In this document: positions 8,490 through 16,466 of the stretch, piece by piece
Numbering within the stretch: position 1 is the first letter of the stretch
Layout: every line of letters starts with the position of its first letter
Source of the DNA: an uncultured Geobacteraceae bacterium
Lineage (GTDB): Bacteria; Desulfobacterota; Desulfuromonadia; Geobacterales; Pseudopelobacteraceae
Direction of reading: 5' to 3'
Assembly (NCBI GenBank): GCA_903845365.1
Contig: CAIMXI010000414.1
Location: 1 to 53,742, forward strand
DNA: 53,742 bases
Translations under genes and position numbers: made by a program
Notes under the pieces: generated by a model
Database searches by the model: none
What the model was told of the DNA's origin: nothing
What the model saw: the letters and a program-made list of their open reading frames with translations, nothing else

Positions 8490-10418
8490 ATGAATAAATT
8501 ACTTTTTTTACCAGAAGAAATGGCAAAAATTACCAATGGAATATGGGAGAATCTCAACAATAACAATCTGATTATTAGTGATTTTCATTATATGTATAGT
8601 TATTTAAATGAAAATGATTGTTTTGTTGTGACATCATCTAATTGGCCAAATCCAAATGCATACAAGCCTAATGAACATAAGATTCAAATGGCCATAAAAA
8701 AAGGAATTAGCGCCATTATTGTTGATAAGAATGTACCGGTTAAAACAGATATTCCGCTATTAAAAGTTGAAAACAGCTATTTTGCCATTAAAAAACTTGC
8801 TGAATATGCAAGCAAGCAAACAAAAGCTAAGAAGGTGTTAATTACTGGAAGCTATGGAAAGACCGGCTTTAAAATAAGTCTTCATCATATTGCAAAAAAT
8901 TACAAAAAAAGTTATGTACGGCTCAATAGTGCAAATTATGCCGCCTCCACTTATTGCAACTTAGCTTCAATAAAGCAAAATGACGAATTGTTTTTATTGG
9001 AAATTCCTGTTGCTCGCAAAGACAAAATACTAAGAAGAAGCAAGTTAATAAATCCTGATATCGGGGTGATTACATCAATCGGTCATGAGGGAATTGAACG
9101 ATTTAAAAGCATCGAAAAAATCATTGAATATAAATTATCGATCGCTTCTGGAATAAAGAAAGACGGGAAACTGCTTCTGCCATACGATGACAGATACTAC
9201 AAAAAAATTGAAGAAGAAGCGAAACAGTATGAGCATTTAAATATTTTGACCTATGGGACAAATAGAAGTTGTAACGCTCATGTCTTATATAAAAGATTTG
9301 AAAATTTTGCATGGGATGTTATCGCTAGGATTGAAGATAGAATAGTTGCTTATCGAGTGCCTTTCTTTGAAGAGTATGCGGTGTCAAGCTCATTAGGGGT
9401 TCTACTCTGTGCTTATCATTTGGGCTTAGATATAAATAAAGCTGCACAGGAATATTATGGGTGCAAAAACTTCAAGAGCAGTGGCTTAATGTACACTGTA
9501 AATTTATATGATAAGAATTTCTATCTGTATGACCAGAGTAACCGTGGCGGCATAGAGGGATATGAAAGTTTTTTTAGAACATTACAATATATAAAACCAA
9601 AAAACGGTGGCAAGAAAATCTTAGTAACATCTGAATTTGTTGATTATAAAGATGGGGAAATGAGTAACATTGATATGCCCCATTTTCAGAAACTTATCGC
9701 AGCGTCAGGTATAAAAGTGCTTTTTTCAGTAGAAAAATTTAGCGAGCATATCAATGTATTAGAAGATAAATCAATTTGGAAAAATCATAGTATTGATTTT
9801 AATAATATAAAAGATGAAATCATTGAATCTATAGGAAACAATGACATATTATCAGTGAAAGGCATTTTCGAGAGTTCTCTACCACAATTTATTGAATATA
9901 TAAAAAATTTATATGGAATTAAAGTTGAAGAACTTATAAATGAGAACACACACTTAGTTTACAATGAGCTTGAATATATAACAAAAGAATTAGATGAGAC
10001 TTATCTGTCTCAACTCTATGATTTGCAAAATAGATTAGAGATTGACGGTGACCAACGGTTTAGTTTAAAAACGTTTTTACGATACATTGATGAAAAGCAT
10101 GTCTACGGCATTTTCCAATTTGAGAACAAGGAAAAGTTATTGGGGTTTTGTGTCTTAAAGCAAAGAGGCGAATGGAAAGAGATCTTTGAACTAGCAATTG
10201 ATAAGGCATATCAAAATAAAGGATTGGGTAGTATATTATTAATGAACTGTATCGATTTATTGATAGCCAATCGACAAAATAAAATTTTCTTGATGGTTGA
10301 TGCACAAAATATCAGAGCATTCCAACTGTATGAGCATATTGGATTTAAAATTATAACTGAGAAAAAAAATTATTTAAAGAGTGGCAACAATGCATATGAA
10401 ATGGTATTTGTGTGGTAA
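8490..10418 (+). CDS. Mur-ligase-like / GNAT acetyltransferase fusion
   Basis: 642 residues. The N-terminal ~480 form a Mur-ligase-type module: P-loop TGSYGKTG near residue 129, then LNSANYAAS, and later YDQSNRGGIEG near 350. That last motif closely matches YDQSRRGGISG of the first gene in the operon, so the two ligase modules are paralogues of one unusual subfamily. The C-terminal ~150 residues are a GNAT N-acyltransferase, with the acetyl-CoA loop QNKGLGS and the terminal AFQLYEHIGF segment. The start ATG lies 3 bases after the ATP-grasp stop. It is the last gene of the operon and ends 5 bases from the convergent pdxA stop. Very AT-rich. A peptide-like product that is N-acylated at the end would fit, but this is inference. 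Confidence 0.78.
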   Translation: MNKLLFLPEEMAKITNGIWENLNNNNLIISDFHYMYSYLNENDCFVVTSSNWPNPNAYKPNEHKIQMAIKKGISAIIVDKNVPVKTDIPLLKVENSYFAIKKLAEYASKQTKAKKVLITGSYGKTGFKISLHHIAKNYKKSYVRLNSANYAASTYCNLASIKQNDELFLLEIPVARKDKILRRSKLINPDIGVITSIGHEGIERFKSIEKIIEYKLSIASGIKKDGKLLLPYDDRYYKKIEEEAKQYEHLNILTYGTNRSCNAHVLYKRFENFAWDVIARIEDRIVAYRVPFFEEYAVSSSLGVLLCAYHLGLDINKAAQEYYGCKNFKSSGLMYTVNLYDKNFYLYDQSNRGGIEGYESFFRTLQYIKPKNGGKKILVTSEFVDYKDGEMSNIDMPHFQKLIAASGIKVLFSVEKFSEHINVLEDKSIWKNHSIDFNNIKDEIIESIGNNDILSVKGIFESSLPQFIEYIKNLYGIKVEELINENTHLVYNELEYITKELDETYLSQLYDLQNRLEIDGDQRFSLKTFLRYIDEKHVYGIFQFENKEKLLGFCVLKQRGEWKEIFELAIDKAYQNKGLGSILLMNCIDLLIANRQNKIFLMVDAQNIRAFQLYEHIGFKIITEKKNYLKSGNNAYEMVFVW

Positions 10419-10423
10419 TGGAT

Positions 10424-11422
10424 TCATTTGACCATATCAACTGCCATCCTGATAGCTGCAAGGAGGCTCTTCTCAGAAGCTTTGCCGCTGCCCGCCAGAT
10501 TATAGGCGGTGCCATGATCGACTGAGGTCCGGATGATCGGCAAACCGAGGGTTATATTCACGCCATCATAGAAGTGCAACATCTTGAGCGGAATCAACCC
10601 CTGATCATGATACATGGCCACTACGCCGTCATAAGCGCCTTGTTGGGCAAAGTGGAAGAGGGTGTCGGCTGATAACGGCCCCTCGACGTCAAGCCCTTCC
10701 TGTCTGGCTGCTTTGACGGCCGGCTCTATTATCTCCATCTCCTCGGCTCCGAACTTTCCGGCTTCGCCACAATGCGGATTGAGGGCGAGTACCGCCAGTT
10801 TTGGCACCTCCTTTCCGGTCAACCGCGCAACCCCTTCCGCAGTGATACGGATCGTTTTAAGCACCTGTTCGAACGTGATAAGGCGCGGAACATCGGCCAG
10901 AGCCTCGTGGATCGTTACCAGACTTACCCTTAAAACATCTCCCGCCAGCATCATGACGAAATTGTCCGTGCCGCACAATTCAGCCAATAGTTCTGTATGG
11001 CCGGGATAATCGTGACCTGCCTTATGCATGGCTTTCTTGTTAATCGGGGCTGTCACTATGGCTGAGACCTGACCATCAAGACAGAGGTGTGCCGCGTGGC
11101 ATATAAAGCGATAAGCCGCGTCACCGGCTGCCCTTGACGGCGCACCATAGCCGATATCGGCTTCAGCCAGGTGTGAGAACGCCAGCAGTGGAATCCGCTG
11201 CTCCCCGGCACTCCGCGCATCTTCAACAGTTTTGATTTCCTCTAATTCCAGCGTCGACTCACAGAGTAAAACTGCCCTCTCCAGCGCCAACCGGTCGCCA
11301 ATTACCAGCGGTACGCAGATAGTACCGATCTCTGGTCTCTGGAGCGCTTTTACGATGATCTCCGGCCCGATACCGCAAGGATCACCCATGGTTATGGCGA
11401 TTATTGGGAGTTTTGTCTTCAT
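10424..11422 (-). CDS. pdxA: 4-hydroxythreonine-4-phosphate dehydrogenase (pyridoxal phosphate synthesis)
   Basis: PdxA oxidises 4-phosphohydroxythreonine to the 3-oxo compound that decarboxylates and is used by PdxJ in vitamin B6 synthesis. The N-terminal ITMGDPCGIGPE (about residues 9-20), metal-ligand regions such as GHTELLA, and the C-terminal YHDQGLIPLK and GLPIIRTSVDHGTA segments are the PdxA/PdxA2 family signature. I use ATG 11422 (332 residues, normal family length); the frame extends to a GTG at 11476, but those extra residues look non-conserved. The gene is convergent with the plus-strand operon before it. Confidence 0.93.
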   Translation of the reverse strand: MKTKLPIIAITMGDPCGIGPEIIVKALQRPEIGTICVPLVIGDRLALERAVLLCESTLELEEIKTVEDARSAGEQRIPLLAFSHLAEADIGYGAPSRAAGDAAYRFICHAAHLCLDGQVSAIVTAPINKKAMHKAGHDYPGHTELLAELCGTDNFVMMLAGDVLRVSLVTIHEALADVPRLITFEQVLKTIRITAEGVARLTGKEVPKLAVLALNPHCGEAGKFGAEEMEIIEPAVKAARQEGLDVEGPLSADTLFHFAQQGAYDGVVAMYHDQGLIPLKMLHFYDGVNITLGLPIIRTSVDHGTAYNLAGSGKASEKSLLAAIRMAVDMVK

Positions 11423-11445
11423 TTCTGTGTCCGGTTCAAGCAAAA

Positions 11446-11571
11446 TCAGGTTTGTTCCTGTATGGTAGCGCTCCACATATTTATACCCTGAATTCCACCA
11501 GCAAGAAGTGCATCAAGAGCATATTCTGTTCGGGGTTCACAAACATTTTCTTCGGATGATTTCTTTTTCAT
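11446..11571 (-). CDS. Small hypothetical ORF (41 aa)
   Basis: A short open frame begins at ATG 11571 (starting MKKKSSEENV) and ends at TGA 11446, between the HEPN remnant and pdxA. It is hydrophilic at the start and mildly hydrophobic at the end, with no domain I recognise. There is no clear ribosome binding site. It could be a chance frame or the stub of a decayed gene. Confidence 0.2.
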   Translation of the reverse strand: MKKKSSEENVCEPRTEYALDALLAGGIQGINMWSATIQEQT

Positions 11572-11581
11572 ATTTAAAGCG

Positions 11582-11778
11582 TTACGGGTGTGCTTCTACA
11601 GGTAATTTTTCCAACACAAATTTATAAAGAGATTGTGCGGCGGAGTATGCTTCTTGAAATTCTTCCAGCTCAGGTTCAACAAAATCTCCCGGATAGCGAA
11701 ACTCTACTGCAAGTGGTTAAGATCGCGATAAGCCTTGATAAACCAGCTTTTAACAAGCTCCTCTTTAGTTCCGCTCAT
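11582..11778 (-). pseudogene. HEPN-domain protein remnant with internal deletion and frameshift
   Basis: The gene starts at ATG 11778, overlapping the end of the MNT gene by 14 bases, as in working MNT/HEPN pairs. It encodes a HEPN-like N-terminus (MSGTKEELVKSW, then KAYRDLN) for 24 codons and hits a TAG. A second frame picks up at the same place with AVEFRYPGDF and continues to a TAA at 11582; this resembles the C-terminal part of HEPN proteins (a YPG motif, then a helix). HEPN proteins of this class are usually about 130 residues; only about 65 remain. An out-of-frame deletion of roughly 190 bases in the middle, removing the RNase motif region, explains this. Confidence 0.65.
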
Positions 11779-12091
11779 AAAGCAACCGCCCTTTCTCAAA
11801 AATCTGACATTCTAAAGATGCATAAACGTCTCTGTATTTATCTGCTTCAGCTCGTGTTCTCACAATAATGTCCAGAGCAAATCGGACGTCACCTACACAG
11901 GCACGCGCCTTTCGTGCCCTTTGTAAAGGACGTTCACTACTTTCCGGCACGACAACATACAGGTCAATGTCACTCCCATTATGCGGTATTCCCCAGGCGT
12001 ATGATCCGAAGAGGATTATCTGCTCCGGCTTAAATGTTTGCACCAGACGATTGGTCATGTCGCTCAAAAGTGTTTCATCTAGTTGTGCCAT
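11765..12091 (-). CDS. MNT-type nucleotidyltransferase (antitoxin of HEPN/MNT module)
   Basis: A 108-residue minimal nucleotidyltransferase. The motif GSYAWG followed by GSDIDLYV is the GS-x(n)-DxD active site of the MNT family, whose members block partner HEPN RNases, in studied cases by AMPylating them. I start at ATG 12091, behind GAGAGG; an upstream in-frame start at 12130 is less likely. The gene overlaps the start of the HEPN remnant, so it is the surviving half of a toxin-antitoxin pair. Confidence 0.85.
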   Translation of the reverse strand: MAQLDETLLSDMTNRLVQTFKPEQIILFGSYAWGIPHNGSDIDLYVVVPESSERPLQRARKARACVGDVRFALDIIVRTRAEADKYRDVYASLECQIFEKGRLLYERN

Positions 12092-12145
12092 CTTATGTTT
12101 TCCTCTCCCCATCTCGAATGTTGATACCATCAGACCACAAAACGG

Positions 12146-12355
12146 CTATGTCCATTTCACCGCCGGTTTACGATGATGCTGCACACAGTCACGCAGATAG
12201 CTGTTGATGAGGTTTTGATAGGGAATGCCAAGCTCCATAGCCAGGTTTTTGAAATAAAACAAAGCATCCTCATCTATTTTAATTTTTACCTCTTTCTTCA
12301 GAAGTTTGGTGTATGGATTCGGTTTTGAATTGGAGAAATCGTATTCCGTTTTCAT
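12146..12355 (-). CDS. brnA: BrnA-type antitoxin
   Basis: A 69-residue protein with the BrnA/CopG-like ribbon-helix-helix region: KKEVKIKIDEDALFYF, then a helix and LGIPYQNLINSYL. BrnA binds and neutralises the BrnT RNase and represses the operon. It follows brnT with a 4-base ATGA overlap, the standard order. The protein is at the short end for the family, but both RHH helices are present. Confidence 0.85.
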   Translation of the reverse strand: MKTEYDFSNSKPNPYTKLLKKEVKIKIDEDALFYFKNLAMELGIPYQNLINSYLRDCVQHHRKPAVKWT

Positions 12356-12639
12356 GGTTTAAACCTCCGGTACATGTGTGCCTCATGACGAGTTGATTTT
12401 CGTGCCGATATTATCCTTACAATATGGTTGTCTTCTTTATAACAGTGGCAGACTAGCAGCAAACTCGGCTTGAAGCTCATGCCGAGCAGCAGAAATCGCT
12501 CTTCATTTTCTGAGTTGTCCTCATCAGCGATCAAACGTGCATGTTCATCGTAAAAGACACTCTTTGCTTCGGCAAAAGATATGCCATGCTTTACAAGATT
12601 GATAGCGGCTTTTTCTTCATCCCAGATAAATGAAAGCAT
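12352..12639 (-). CDS. brnT: BrnT-type ribonuclease toxin
   Basis: A 95-residue BrnT protein. It opens with the family signature WDEEKAAINLVKHGISFAEA and ends with IRIISARKSTRHEAHMYRR, matching the conserved ISAR-x(3)-E region. BrnT is a RelE-fold RNase that inhibits translation. It is the first gene of the brnTA pair; a weak AGG-type ribosome site lies upstream. All expected family segments are present, so the module looks intact. Confidence 0.9.
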   Translation of the reverse strand: MLSFIWDEEKAAINLVKHGISFAEAKSVFYDEHARLIADEDNSENEERFLLLGMSFKPSLLLVCHCYKEDNHIVRIISARKSTRHEAHMYRRFKP

Positions 12640-12944
12640 GATTTGTAATGACCTTTAGTCTTAATGGTTTAACGGGAGCATAATTGATTCATAATAAGGA
12701 GTAGGCATTTCAATTTCTCCGTTTCTTATTTCCTCGTCCAACGGGACGGGAGAACAGCGGCGGTTTTAGGCCGCTGCTTCTACCTGGTTGGACGCTCTTT
12801 CTTTACTATTGTCTCGTGTTAAGAGCTCACCCCTCCGGTTATGCCACCATGCAGGAGAGTGGATACTCCGCCACGCCTTGGGATTATTACGGCAATTATT
12901 ACATTGCTCCGAATGAATATTGTAAAACTCGCTCACGCTGCTTT
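12640..12944 (-). other. Gap with GC-rich nested hairpin and a stop-interrupted reading frame
   Basis: No intact gene is visible. An 8-base inverted repeat CGTCCAAC...GTTGGACG (about 12734-12793) encloses a second hairpin AGCGGC...GCCGCT. On the minus strand a frame from about 12955 down to about 12660 is open except for one TAA. It contains a CxxC pair (EQCNNCRN), a Trp-rich stretch and, after the stop, NRRCSPVPLDEE. It may be the tail of a decayed gene, possibly mobile-element related. I do not recognise the family. Confidence 0.3.
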
Positions 12945-13136
12945 TTAGCGTGTTGTACTCTGTAGAACTGGCTCGGACAAAGACTTTCTACTTTTCTTTA
13001 TCTGGTTGTATTCGCTATGAAACGCTGTAGACTTTGCCTGTATATAGGCAAGATATTCCTGAGTAGTCATATCCTTTGTTTCTTCGTAATTACGATCCCG
13101 TATCTTTCGTACCATTTCAACTGACTTGATTCCCAT
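12945..13136 (-). CDS. Small antitoxin-like partner of PIN toxin
   Basis: A 63-residue protein starting at ATG 13136 (MGIKSVEMVRKIRDR), overlapping the end of the PIN gene by 20 bases. Small acidic or amphipathic proteins with an EMVRKIRDRNYEE-like start commonly sit just after this type of PIN-domain gene and are taken to be antitoxins. The last ~15 residues (after KKSRKS) may be non-native, since the downstream DNA is degenerate. The assignment rests mainly on context. Confidence 0.6.
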   Translation of the reverse strand: MGIKSVEMVRKIRDRNYEETKDMTTQEYLAYIQAKSTAFHSEYNQIKKSRKSLSEPVLQSTTR

Positions 13137-13590
13137 AACAGGTAACCTCCCGTGGAGAATAGATAGCGATAGTTTTGTATCCAAGTTCCATATTGACGGC
13201 ATTGAAACGAATAATTTTATCAAAATGAACGATATGACGGAAATTCCAGCTGACAACCATATCAGCTCCTATAACCGTAGCAATTGCAATGTGCTGAGCG
13301 TCTTCGAGGTATTTTGGTGTGACGATGCCACGGTTCAGGTAATGACGAGCCAATTCAATGGATTCTTCCTCAAGAGGAATCAAATGGTGGCAATATGCGA
13401 GAAATTGGGTAAAGACAGCCTGAACCTTTTTCGGGACATCTGCAATTTCAGCTTCGGTCAATACAGACAAAACCGGCAGAAATATTCCCTTTTGGAAATC
13501 AAGGAGCAACACGTTCGACCACTCATGAAACTCGTCGTCAAGACAGCCACCGATAACCGATGTGTCAACGTAAATGCGAAGTTTTTTCAT
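13117..13590 (-). CDS. PIN-domain ribonuclease (toxin-like)
   Basis: A 157-residue PIN protein. The first strand IYVDTSVIGG carries the first catalytic Asp; EAEIADVP, then LEDAQHIAIATVIGADMVVSWNF supply the later acidic residues; this last segment is typical of the family. PIN enzymes are Mg-dependent RNases, often toxins. The ATG has a strong GGAGG site. It is paired with the small downstream gene at 12945-13136. Confidence 0.85.
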   Translation of the reverse strand: MKKLRIYVDTSVIGGCLDDEFHEWSNVLLLDFQKGIFLPVLSVLTEAEIADVPKKVQAVFTQFLAYCHHLIPLEEESIELARHYLNRGIVTPKYLEDAQHIAIATVIGADMVVSWNFRHIVHFDKIIRFNAVNMELGYKTIAIYSPREVTCYGNQVS

Positions 13591-13648
13591 TCAACCTCCA
13601 TGAAAGAAGCTTCTGTTTTTGCCACTTTATAGAGTAATTGCGGGGTAT

Positions 13649-14779
13649 CTACCAACCTCCAGGAAGTTTCTGCTCCGGCGTTTCTCCCAACTTGCTTTTC
13701 AGCTCCGCCAATCCCGGACGCGCGTACTCAAGATGCCCCTCTTTAGCAGTTCTGCCGTTCAAGATAGCTTCCGAGCGGAGCCGCCGACCGATTGTTTTCT
13801 CTAGTTGCGCTCCAAGCTTGAGTACGCGATCCACATCCCAGCCATGCTCGATGCCCATCTCGTCGATCTGCACCAGCGTATCCTCAAGCGATACCAGTCC
13901 GACATAGCGCGGGTCGCGGTAATAGTAATCGCCGGTCCCCTTGACCGGACAATCGCCCATAAAGTTGGCCGGCTGACCGCCAAGCCCCCCCATCGTTGCC
14001 TCAAAGTGAGTGATACCGGCCTGCAGCGCCGCGAGGACTGATGCGGAGGCAACCCGTTTGGTTTCGTGAAAATGGGCGATATGCAGATCTGTGTTCGGCA
14101 GTTCATCGAGAATCATCGAAAAATAACGATAGACATCCGGTGCCGATGCACTGCCATCGTGGTCGGCATGCTCAACGTCATGAGCACCGATGTTCAGCCA
14201 GCGTTTGGTAAACTCCACCGCATCCTGCATATCGGTCGCTCCGCCAATGGGACTGCCCCAGATGGTGCTGACAGTACCACACATTTTCAGTCCGGCAGCG
14301 TTACATTTCTGTATGCTCCGCTCCGCTTCCTTCCAGTACTGCGGCAACGTACAGCCGGAGTTGGCAAAGTGATGTCTCTCTTCAGTAGACACCATCATCA
14401 GGAGCCGATCAGGTCCAAGCCCTCTTTGTGACAGTTCAATGGCTCGGTCGACCGCAGATTCCCGAATGGTAATCGCCGTCAGACAGATGTCATCATAAGT
14501 AATGCCGCGTTTTGCGCATCTTTTTCTGAAATCATCGCCCCGCAAGTGCGCCAGAAGCACTTCAGCATCGCCAAACTGCGGCATCAGGTGCGGATTACCG
14601 AGGTTTGTTACCTCGATATTGCGGCACCCGGCAAAAATAAGTTCTTCAAGATAATAAATTTTTGCCGCTGTGGATATAAATTTCTCCTCGTGCTGAAAAC
14701 CGTCACGCACGGTAATGTCACCAATGGTGACTTTTTTCGGCATGCGGGAAAAAATTTTCCAGTAATCGTATTCGGTCAT
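13649..14779 (-). CDS. HMG-CoA-lyase-like DRE-TIM metallolyase
   Basis: 376 residues. GDITVRDGFQHEE near residue 20 is the metal and substrate Arg-Asp motif of the DRE-TIM family (HMG-CoA lyase, isopropylmalate and homocitrate synthases). IAHFHET and the HFEATMGGLGGQPANF segment give the His ligands and a GLGG loop like that of HMG-CoA lyase. It differs from the true HMG-CoA lyase at 15558-16466, lying on the same strand but separated from it by a Phd/PIN module. It may act on a related branched acyl-CoA or keto acid. A good AAGGAG site supports ATG 14779. Exact reaction unknown. Confidence 0.75.
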   Translation of the reverse strand: MTEYDYWKIFSRMPKKVTIGDITVRDGFQHEEKFISTAAKIYYLEELIFAGCRNIEVTNLGNPHLMPQFGDAEVLLAHLRGDDFRKRCAKRGITYDDICLTAITIRESAVDRAIELSQRGLGPDRLLMMVSTEERHHFANSGCTLPQYWKEAERSIQKCNAAGLKMCGTVSTIWGSPIGGATDMQDAVEFTKRWLNIGAHDVEHADHDGSASAPDVYRYFSMILDELPNTDLHIAHFHETKRVASASVLAALQAGITHFEATMGGLGGQPANFMGDCPVKGTGDYYYRDPRYVGLVSLEDTLVQIDEMGIEHGWDVDRVLKLGAQLEKTIGRRLRSEAILNGRTAKEGHLEYARPGLAELKSKLGETPEQKLPGGW

Positions 14780-14808
14780 CGCTGAAAACTCCTTCTGTTC
14801 ATTTTGTT

Positions 14809-15216
14809 TTAAACCAACCGCACATTCAACCCCGGCACCTTCGTAAACTGCTTATCTCCGGTGAGAAACGTTACCGGCGCCTTTACAGATAAGGCCGAGG
14901 CGGCCTGAATGGCATCCGGTGTGCGCAAGCCATGACGCGCCCGCAACAGTGTTGCCGTTTCAATGACCTGGGAACTTACCTCAACCATCTGCAAACCGGC
15001 TGACGCGAAAAAAGCTCGATAACGGTCTATTTCAGCGGTATTCTGCTCCCGTAGCGGTTTCACCAGGCACTCCAGCATGCTCAGGCGAGACACCGCGAAT
15101 CCGGCATCGGGATGACGTGCAACCAACTCCTGAACCGTAGCAAACACCTGCCGGTTAAACGGCTCAACCGCTTCAACCTGGTAGATGATGATATTAGCGT
15201 CGAGAAAGAGAATCAT
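14809..15216 (-). CDS. VapC-like PIN-domain toxin
   Basis: A 135-residue PIN domain beginning MILFLDANIIIYQVE, with the first catalytic Asp at residue 6; later acidic positions are in TPDAIQAASA and TGDKQF. ATG 15216 overlaps the antitoxin stop in an ATGA, so I use that start rather than the upstream GTG-type extension. It forms a bicistronic toxin-antitoxin module with the Phd-like gene. The module sits between two genes of the leucine-degradation region on the same strand. Confidence 0.88.
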   Translation of the reverse strand: MILFLDANIIIYQVEAVEPFNRQVFATVQELVARHPDAGFAVSRLSMLECLVKPLREQNTAEIDRYRAFFASAGLQMVEVSSQVIETATLLRARHGLRTPDAIQAASALSVKAPVTFLTGDKQFTKVPGLNVRLV

Positions 15217-15494
15217 GCCGAATCCCACGAATCCCTTTCGGTTTTCAGGCGCTGATCAATATCTTCTTTCGTGGATACCCCGGAGGCGGGAAGAGCAAAC
15301 CATTCCATGACCGTGTGTGAGTGAACTGATATGTTTGCCTGGGCGGCTCTGGTCAGTTTTTCGTATTCATCTTCGGCCAGTACCACGCAGACTGGCTGGT
15401 TGCGTTTGATGATGTGTACTGGCCCGTTGGCGAGCAGAAGTTCGACTGCCGAAATGCCGTGCCGTTTAAGATCATTTGCTGCAATAGCGTTCAT
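15213..15494 (-). CDS. Phd/YefM-family antitoxin
   Basis: A 93-residue protein. The N-terminal half (MNAIAANDLKRHGISAVE, then PVHIIKRNQPVCVVLAEDEYEKL) has the Phd/YefM DNA-binding fold signature; the acidic C-terminal tail would wrap the toxin. AAGGG upstream of the ATG is a reasonable ribosome site. It would repress its own operon with the PIN toxin. Confidence 0.87.
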   Translation of the reverse strand: MNAIAANDLKRHGISAVELLLANGPVHIIKRNQPVCVVLAEDEYEKLTRAAQANISVHSHTVMEWFALPASGVSTKEDIDQRLKTERDSWDSA

Positions 15495-15557
15495 ATCGGT
15501 ACCCTTTCCGGTGCTTTTCAGATACCGTAACTAAATAATCACAGCAATGCAATCAAA

Positions 15558-16466
15558 TTAATGCTCTATTTTCGGCCCGAGCGCACGGGCGACTTTCGAT
15601 CCTGACGGCCGACCGAGATAACTCGAAATGTACAGGCCGGCAGCGACCAGGTTGGTCAGATCAACTCCTGTTTCGATACCCATCCCGTTCAACATACAAA
15701 GCAGATCCTCACTGGCAACATTTCCGGCAGCCCCTTTGGCGTACGGACAGCCGCCCAGACCAGCCACTGAACTGTCAACTACCGAGATCCCCAACTCAAG
15801 CACCGCCAGAATGTTGGCCAGCGCCTGCCCGTAGGTATCGTGAAAGTGAACCGCCAAACGGTAGCGCGGCACAACAGCCATAACTTTTTTCACCATCGCC
15901 TGGGCTTTGGCGGGAGTGGCAAAGCCAATTGTGTCTCCGAGCGATATCTCGTAACACCCCATCTCCAGAAGACGTTGCGCAACCTGTGCTACCGTCTCCG
16001 GTGCCACATCCCCCTGATACGGGCAACCAAGAACGCAGGAGACATAGCCGCGCACCTTGATATTGCGCTGGCGGGCGGCAATAATTACCGGGGCGAAGCG
16101 TTCCAGACTTTCGGCAATCGAACAGTTGATATTGTGTTGCGAAAACGCCTCTGAAGCAGCTCCGAACACGGCAATTTCCCCTGCTCCCACCGCAACTGCC
16201 GCCTCAAAACCTAACATGCCCGGTACCAGCACCGGATAGCTGACGCCGGGGCGGCGGGTGATACCAAGCATGACCTGAGCATTGTCCGCCATCTGCGGCA
16301 CCCATTTCGGCGAGACAAAACTGGTCGCCTCTATGGCACTCAGGCCGGTCGCCGAGAGGCGATTGATCAGCTCTATCTTTACGTCAGTCGGGACGATGGC
16401 CGCCTCGTTCTGCAGTCCGTCCCGGGGACCAACCTCCACCATTTTTACCCGTTTCGGGACTCTCAT
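15558..16466 (-). CDS. mvaB: Hydroxymethylglutaryl-CoA lyase
   Basis: This enzyme cleaves HMG-CoA to acetyl-CoA and acetoacetate, the last step of leucine degradation. The 302-residue protein has [12 protein letters not shown] at about residues 10-21, [28 protein letters not shown] with the metal His ligands, and the lyase signature [14 protein letters not shown] with the active-site Cys. Length is typical of bacterial enzymes. Its ATG overlaps the mccA stop by 4 bases, so it is the last gene of the ivd operon. Confidence 0.95.
   Translation of the reverse strand: MRVPKRVKMVEVGPRDGLQNEAAIVPTDVKIELINRLSATGLSAIEATSFVSPKWVPQMADNAQVMLGITRRPGVSYPVLVPGMLGFEAAVAVGAGEIAVFGAASEAFSQHNINCSIAESLERFAPVIIAARQRNIKVRGYVSCVLGCPYQGDVAPETVAQVAQRLLEMGCYEISLGDTIGFATPAKAQAMVKKVMAVVPRYRLAVHFHDTYGQALANILAVLELGISVVDSSVAGLGGCPYAKGAAGNVASEDLLCMLNGMGIETGVDLTNLVAAGLYISSYLGRPSGSKVARALGPKIEH

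Noticed and set aside
11590..11868. 92-codon plus-strand frame
   Set aside because: It lies opposite the HEPN remnant and the MNT gene, both recognisable by motif; the plus-strand product has no family features.
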